Source: Morinoia aosen (Eukaryota > Arthropoda > Malacostraca > Amphipoda > Talitridae). From it: DNA of 64,000 bases. Each line of letters begins with the position of its first letter. Positions within the stretch are counted from its first letter, which is position 1. Below the pieces are notes generated by a model. It worked only from the letters and a program-made list of their open reading frames with translations, was not told where the DNA came from and searched no databases. Made by a program: the position numbers and the translations under genes. Positions 58,723 through 64,000 of this stretch are shown in pieces. The stretch is taken from the NCBI GenBank assembly GCA_030386875.1, contig CM059570.1, positions 33,595,422-33,659,421 on the forward strand. The letters are read 5' to 3'.

Positions 58723-58740
58723 GGTCAAATTTTAGTTTAA

Positions 58741-59240
58741 TGTTGTCAACGATTTTTATAATTTCGTTGCGAAGAATCAATAAAGGAACACATTTAAGAA
58801 TGTTTTACATGAATGACATTCTGCTCGCTGATGCGTTATTTTCGAATTATTCAACTTTGAAGTTGGCTTGTGCGCGCCAGGGAAGCGTGTGCGCCTAGCG
58901 TAATTTAATTAATAATGGAAGCTAACCCCCTATTACAAACGTAAAGAGGTTGGGTCCTGAGGGGTGGCCACAGTTCTTCTAGTGAAAATAATAAATAAAG
59001 GTTTCTAGTGACGTCCGTTTACATCGACTCCAAGGTGGCTGCCGCCATGGCACCACCCAGTACCCAACAATGACTGCTTTTGCGCAAAAAAGGCCATTCA
59101 GGAGAGTCTTTCGTACAACTTCAAACTTGAATAATTTGAAAACTAAGCATTTGCGAGCACATTGTTATTCTTGTGAAACGTCTTAAAACCGACTATTTTA
59201 CCTATCTATACCAACAAAATAATGAAAATCGTTGACAACA
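58741..59240. mobile_element. 500-bp palindromic MITE nested in the left end of the 58.7-kb element
   Basis: Ends TGTTGTCAACGATTTT and AAAATCGTTGACAACA, flanked by TTAA (58737-58740) and TTAC (59241-59244). Its arms contain the ACATTCTGCTCGCTGATGCG block shared with the 49.3-kb element. Placing it as an insertion restores the left inverted repeat of its host. Confidence 0.82.
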
Positions 59241-59372
59241 TTACGGAGATCATCCCAGGCCCCTGCCAAGCCCCTGTCGGTCCAGGGGTCATTTCTAATG
59301 TTTTTGCTGGAAAAGGATCCTTAGTTGGTGGACTATTCGGTCCTAAAATTTTATGGCGCTACGGACAATAAT

Positions 59373-59396
59373 CCCCCCCCCCCTGGGGGGGGGGGG
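59373..59396. repeat. C11-T-G12 homopolymer palindrome
   Basis: Eleven C, one T, twelve G in a row. It can form a hairpin, and on either strand the G run could take part in quadruplex structures. The exact run length may be an assembly or sequencing artefact. Confidence 0.9.
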
Positions 59397-60403
59397 ATGA
59401 GGGGACCAAAATCTCTCATTTTTTCCCGATTTTGACCCCACATAAAAAGAGATCAAAATGGGAAATGGAAAAAAGCCTAACGTGAGTTTGTTAGAAATGT
59501 TTCAAGGATTCTAAAACTGCATTTGTTTTTGTTCTAGCATTAAAACTGAAGGAGGAGTCCCAATTTGAAATATCAATATCAGTGAAATATCAATACCTAA
59601 AAATCAACATGTCAAATTTTTGCAAAATCTAAGGCCTGAATCAAAAAAATGAATGGAATAAATTGTGTTTCTTTTCAAAGGTTACATATCATAGTCAAAT
59701 TTCATAAGAATCAGACTGAAAAAAAAAAATCATTTTGTTGATAAAAAAGAATTTCTTTTTTTAAATCACAATTCACAGTTTGAATATGAAGTTATGTATG
59801 AAAAGTATCGAAATAAAAATTAAAACTGCATTCAATTACATCAATTGTTCATTATATTACACTTCAACAAAAAATTTCGTTTTTTGCTTATACCCAACAC
59901 TTCTAAATTTCAACATTCAAAATGGAACTAGTCCTCGAGTTTCGATGCTAGAACAAATCCAAAGACAGTTTTAGAATCCTTGAAACATTTCTAACAAACT
60001 CAAGTTTGCTTTTTTTCAAATTCTAATTCTTTGAAGAAATATATAGCTCTAAACCCAAAAAATTGTTGCTGATTTTTGAAATTTCAAAATTTTTTGAAAA
60101 AATAGAAAAAATTTGAATTTGAAAAAAGCCGAACTTGAGTTTTTTAGAAATGTTCCAAGGGTTCTAAAACTGTCTTTGTTTTTATTCTAGCATCAAAACT
60201 GAAGGAGGAGTTCCAATCTGAAATATCAATAAAAATATACCAAAAAACCCATTTTTCGTCAAAAAAAATAAGGACTAAATCGAAAAAATGACAGGAGTAA
60301 AAAAGGTTTACTTTCACAAAAGACATATACTGGCCAATTTTCAAACGAATCGGACGAAAAAAGTTGAAAAAGTGGGATGATCTCCTCAAAGTAAAATTTG
60401 ACC

Positions 60404-60512
60404 TTCTATTTCAACAAAAAAAGAGCCTTCCTAAATTTTAGCTCGGGCCCTCACATAATCCCCTTGGGAACGCTAATTCCCATAGACAAAATAGTTGTAT
60501 CCCCCTGAGGGG
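60404..60512 (-). mobile_element. SINE-like family, head-side half of the split copy
   Basis: Opens with the duplicated TTCTATTT, then CAACAAAAAAAGAGCC, GCTCGGGCCCTCACATAATC and CCCCTGAGGGG. It completes the copy that begins at 58471. Confidence 0.88.
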
Positions 60513-60626
60513 ACATTTTATTTCAACAAAAATAAGGCCTATCTAACTCTCAGCTCGAGACCTGGCATTTTCCCACCTGAGAGTGCTAATTCCCATAGAC
60601 ACAATAATTGTATTCCTTTAAGGGAG
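60513..60626 (-). mobile_element. SINE-like family, second head half in tandem
   Basis: ATTTTATTTCAACAAAAATA, AACTCTCAGCTCGAGACC and GCTAATTCCCATAGACAC directly follow the previous copy without a spacer, so the same half is repeated head to tail. Confidence 0.8.
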
Positions 60627-60666
60627 GTCTAGGACAAAGTAAAGAAAACTATTATACATCTACAAA

Positions 60667-60731
60667 ATGAAGACCTTTCAGTTCAGGATCCCACATCTGA
60701 CTTTAGGGAGCGCTAATTTTCACAGATAAAG
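60667..60731 (-). mobile_element. SINE-like family, third, shorter head fragment
   Basis: GACCTTTCAGTTCAGGATCC and GGGAGCGCTAATTTTCACAG match the head region. More diverged than its neighbours. Confidence 0.6.
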
Positions 60732-61089
60732 CTTTCCTCACAAAACCCCACTCTTGAGTATCCATTATACTGGGAAATCTAATGCGAGCAGCTCAGGTTT
60801 CACTCAATTCCTAATGTTCCCTGATAAATGCTTCGGTGCACGCGAGGTAGAAGCTAAACGCGGACCAGTTAGTAGTAGTGTTGCTAGCGCTGCAGTAATT
60901 CAAACGATATCGCACCGGAGGTCACATAATTTAATCAGTATCAGGCTTTTCCGATTTACAACATAAAGATGAACATCAACATTATATGAACAACAAAAAT
61001 CATACGATCATGATTATAATTACAATTCAAGATTATTGCCTCACCATTGAAATTTTGTACATACTACAGCACATTCGAACACACTGGGC

Positions 61090-61335
61090 AGCCATACCCC
61101 GCAGCGTCCGCAGCAGCAGCGTAGGGGGTTTCAGCTGCGGACCAGTGAGACGAGCTTGAGTTAAATCCCTGATAAATGCTTCAGAGCAGGCAAAGTGGAG
61201 CTAAAGGCAACACGACGCTCGGCAGGCTGCCCAGCGAGACGAGCGTGAGTGTCGGTGGCTCGGTACCGGGGGAGCGCCACGGAGTCCCCAGGCTCCCACG
61301 CCACGCTGTGCGTGGGGCCCTCCTGCGGTTCTTAC
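61090..61335. other. GC-rich island with internal repeats, possible exon or promoter
   Basis: About 250 bp of GC-rich sequence in an AT-rich setting. GAGACGAGC occurs twice (about 61147 and 61238). CTGATAAATGCTTC at 61170 repeats one at 60819, each followed by a diverged GAAGCTAAA/GGAGCTAAA. On the minus strand a frame reads EGPTHSVAWEPGDSVALPRY after a possible CAG acceptor. On the plus strand GAGC|GTGAGTGT is a good donor. No gene identified. Confidence 0.3.
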
Positions 61336-62130
61336 CTACTTAGTGAAGTGAGCGCGATTAATTAAAGACTATGCAAAATACATCATTCATTGTTTAAAAA
61401 AAAACAACACTTTCGAAGCCAGTTTTTAGATTTACCAGAGTTTTAAATGATTGAAAGACAGCGTGAATAAGTGCCTAGCATCACATGAAAACGAAAATTT
61501 CATTTTCTAAACAGTTCCAGTCAATCGAAAAATTTCCGAGTCACTTGACACTACTCAAAATAGATCGCACATGAACGAGTTACCAAAAATTGTCTGCGTC
61601 GTTTGGTAACTAGACGACGCACGTAACAGGCTAATGAAACTCCAGTGAGACCAACATTACTCTTTTTATTAGTTACAGTACAATAGAGGACCTCGTTGGG
61701 CGTAGACTGATAACGGAGTGCAGATGCCTAAAGGTACTGTACACATCACAGGCGTGCATAATGGAACCTAGCGGGAGAGAGGGAGCATGAATGAGGGACA
61801 GTGAGCACAAGTGAGAAGCACAGGCAAAGGTGAACGACACGAGTGAGAGGAGGAACAAAAAGACAAAGCACCAGCAAAGGAACAAGGGATGCTCCAGAGA
61901 GCGAGGGAATGTCGCACGATTAGAGGGAGAGAACAAACAAGGTGCGCGAGCGGCTACTCAAACACGTGGCGCTCGAGACAAGAAGGAACACAACTATTTA
62001 CTCACAAAACTCATCAATGTGCGCAAATGCCGTATACTATCATACGTGGGAGCGACACCCCGACCCTAGTGCCACACTTACGTCAGGCAAAAATGGTTCG
62101 TTGACAATGAGTTTTTGGTATTTCTATGAG

Positions 62131-62495
62131 ATTAGATTAGATTATAAGTTAGTTTAAGCCTCCCTAACCGCTACAAAAATAGAGCGTATCGAAGAGAGGA
62201 AGGAGGAAGGCACCATTTAGTATGGAGATAAGAAAATGAGGAATCTATGCAGAAAGGGCATAGAAACAGTAAGATGGGAAAGAAGTTCATGAAATAAGAT
62301 AAAAGTTGAAGAAGAAAGTCAGAGGTGCTGAAAAACAGGACAGTAGTGAACCGAAAAAAGGTGGTCCTTAACATAACAAAAAACATTTTATTTCAACAAA
62401 AAGAAGGCCTACCTAACTCTCAGCTCGGGCCCTCACATTTTTCCCCTGGGAGCGCTAATTCCCATAGATACAATAGTTGTATCCCCCTGAGGGGG
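62131..62495 (-). mobile_element. SINE-like family, full-length young copy with 15-bp target duplication
   Basis: Flanked by TGGTATTTCTATGAG at 62116-62130 and 62496-62510, a perfect 15-bp duplication. Nearly identical to the 32119-32491 copy, differing mainly in the number of tail units and one or two substitutions. This is the best reference copy in the window. Confidence 0.92.
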
Positions 62496-62510
62496 TGGTA
62501 TTTCTATGAG

Positions 62511-63918
62511 TTTAAACGAGAATTCTGCTTGACTCCCCCGCATGAAAGTTACGTACCTAGAGTGGAAAGAGTAGCATTGAAATGGCCGGTGAAATAATTG
62601 GGGATCTGAGAAGCTACTTCTTTCGGAGTAAATCACAGAGAACTTAAACCAGCGTTTCATTATTGCAGGTCAAACCATACATTCCATTGACGCACTTCAA
62701 CGTGAGTGCTTATAACAGATATTCTACAGACAAGTAGAACAAAACAAGTACTATATACAGCCACCTAACTCGAATTCTTTCATGATATATCACAAGTTCA
62801 TTCACATCGTAATACCGATAACGTACCAGGCACTGCCATGTCGTGTGGCTAAATACAAGTGACAGCATTCATATTTTTCAACAGCATTTTGAATTAACTC
62901 AACCCTAGTAAAGTATAGAAAACTGTAAACAGAACTGAATTTCCATTGGGAAATGAGAGCTCTGGACAGCCCGTACTTCCACACTCAAGATTGATGAGCG
63001 AGAGGATTGCTTCATGAGTACAAGAAACATTAATAATAGACTGATGCTGTAATTTAAAAATGCCACTTCCTCAGAGAGGGGAAAAAATACTTTGGTATTA
63101 TAGGGTACAGATAAATTTGGAGGAGGATGCAAACCAACTGTATCGGATGAGTCAATGTTACGAGAAGACTAGGTTAGTGGATTAAATGAGGATGCCGACG
63201 GTCACATGCAGCACAAAACATGAACAGGCTTGAGCTCCCCTCCATACATCCGCACCTGGTAGACCGCTGCTCATGTTGTCAACATAGTAGTAGTAGTAGT
63301 AGTTTTAGCATTGATTTGCTAGCGCTACATAGCACAGGTATTCACCCTGCATGTTTTGAGCGGTGAGAATTTGGTATGGGTAGAGGGTTCTAGGTATTCC
63401 AACTTAGAAGTGGATTTTTGCTCGAACAGAAGCTTACTGAAACGATTAGTACTGGGAAATATCTATTCGTGACTCACCAAAAGCTTTCCACACGAGTAAA
63501 TTCCTAGCAACTACCCTGATTACAATGAACGTTGACTCATGGGTAACTGCACTTACTCTGAAGTCGAATCCATGACATAAATGACCCTTTGCAAAGCAAG
63601 AACAAAACTAAAGGTAAACGCACCTCAACTTTCTACACCACACCACGTTCGGTGCACCATTAAAGCGCGAGTAACGCAACCATGGAAAAGAGCTCAATTA
63701 TTCCTAAACTTTGGTTTAGAAATTAGGATGCCGGGAGTGGAGGCACACTTCGGGCAGACCACAGCCAGAGAATTTAAGATATCGGATGGTGACACACGCA
63801 CGACAAATTGGTAACTCCAAAAAAAGAAACACGTCGAAAGATAAAAAAAAACGTGTGGGCCACGCGTCTTTAGACTCAATGCTAGGGCAAGCCAAAGCCA
63901 ATGCTGAAATTCATGAGG
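62511..63918. other. No supported gene; TAG microsatellite
   Basis: Short frames only. Nothing besides the microsatellite at 63285. Confidence 0.4.
63285..63303. repeat. TAG trinucleotide microsatellite
   Basis: Six TAG units in a row. Confidence 0.95.
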
Positions 63919-64000
63919 GATTAGATTATTAGATTATAAGTTAGTTTAAGCCTCCCTAACCGCTGCAAAAATAGAGCGTATCGAAGAGAGGAAGGAGGAA
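63919..64000 (-). mobile_element. SINE-like family, copy cut by the window edge
   Basis: Tail end only: GATTAGATTATTAGATTATA, TTAGTTTAAGCCTCCCTAAC, GAGCGTATCGAAGAGAGG. The sequence is identical to the young copies as far as it goes and continues past 64000. Confidence 0.85.

Larger units (their letters stand above)
58723..60403. mobile_element. DNA transposon or MITE with 30-bp TIRs and an 8-bp target duplication
   Basis: The right end read in reverse is GGTCAAATTTTACTTTGA then GGAGATCATCCC. The left end is GGTCAAATTTTAGTTTAA at 58723-58740, interrupted by a 500-bp insertion, then CGGAGATCATCCC from 59244. Target duplication TTCTATTT is perfect at 58715-58722 and 60404-60411. Without its guest the element is about 1.18 kb. 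It holds three copies of a segment of about 90 bp (59467-59560 forward, 59935-60010 inverted, 60122-60215 forward). Ends in GG with an 8-bp duplication recall Merlin-type elements, but I cannot assign a superfamily. No transposase frame. Confidence 0.85.

Noticed and set aside
58723..60403. Autonomous transposase in the 58.7-kb element
   Set aside because: The longest frames are 64-81 codons, AT-rich and motif-free.

Overview
The window is eukaryotic nuclear DNA, almost certainly from an arthropod and most likely an insect. It is AT-rich, its genes are split by introns of 0.1 to 4 kb, and the three recognisable genes look like their insect orthologues. No bacterial-style operon, CRISPR array or rRNA is visible, and I could not support any tRNA gene. 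All coding calls were made by reading exon frames, intron phases and splice sites by hand.

Genes, all on the minus strand. (1) 20.8-21.2 kb: the first coding exon of a secreted or membrane protein that resembles Bark beetle/Anakonda; the rest must lie left of the window. (2) 35.8-46.1 kb: a complete eight-exon ArfGAP gene of the SMAP family, 498 codons, with every intron phase agreeing. (3) 54.65-58.29 kb: a complete four-exon gene for the transcription elongation factor Spt4, 115 codons. SMAP works at clathrin-coated membranes and Spt4 with Spt5 on RNA polymerase II; I see no functional link between the neighbours.

The rest is dominated by repeats. A SINE-like family of about 370 bp occurs at about 14 places, all in the same orientation; three copies have clean 13-15 bp target duplications. 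There is a 5'-truncated non-LTR retrotransposon of the CR1/L2/Daphne type with an open reverse transcriptase frame (25-26.6 kb), a hAT-type MITE (15.5 kb), and several palindromic or TTAA-flanked MITEs (16.3-17.3, 47.2-50.9, 58.7-59.2 kb). Two places hold elements nested within elements: 47.2-50.9 kb, and 58.5-60.5 kb, where three layers can be peeled apart.

Two minisatellites stand out: a 26-bp repeat at 8.2-8.7 kb, and a 38-bp repeat of about 31.6 copies at 42.07-43.27 kb. The second begins inside SMAP exon 3 and copies that exon's 3' splice site in nearly every unit. I found no convincing new multigene system. The strongest leads are the splice-site minisatellite, the structured SINE family and the nested MITEs.
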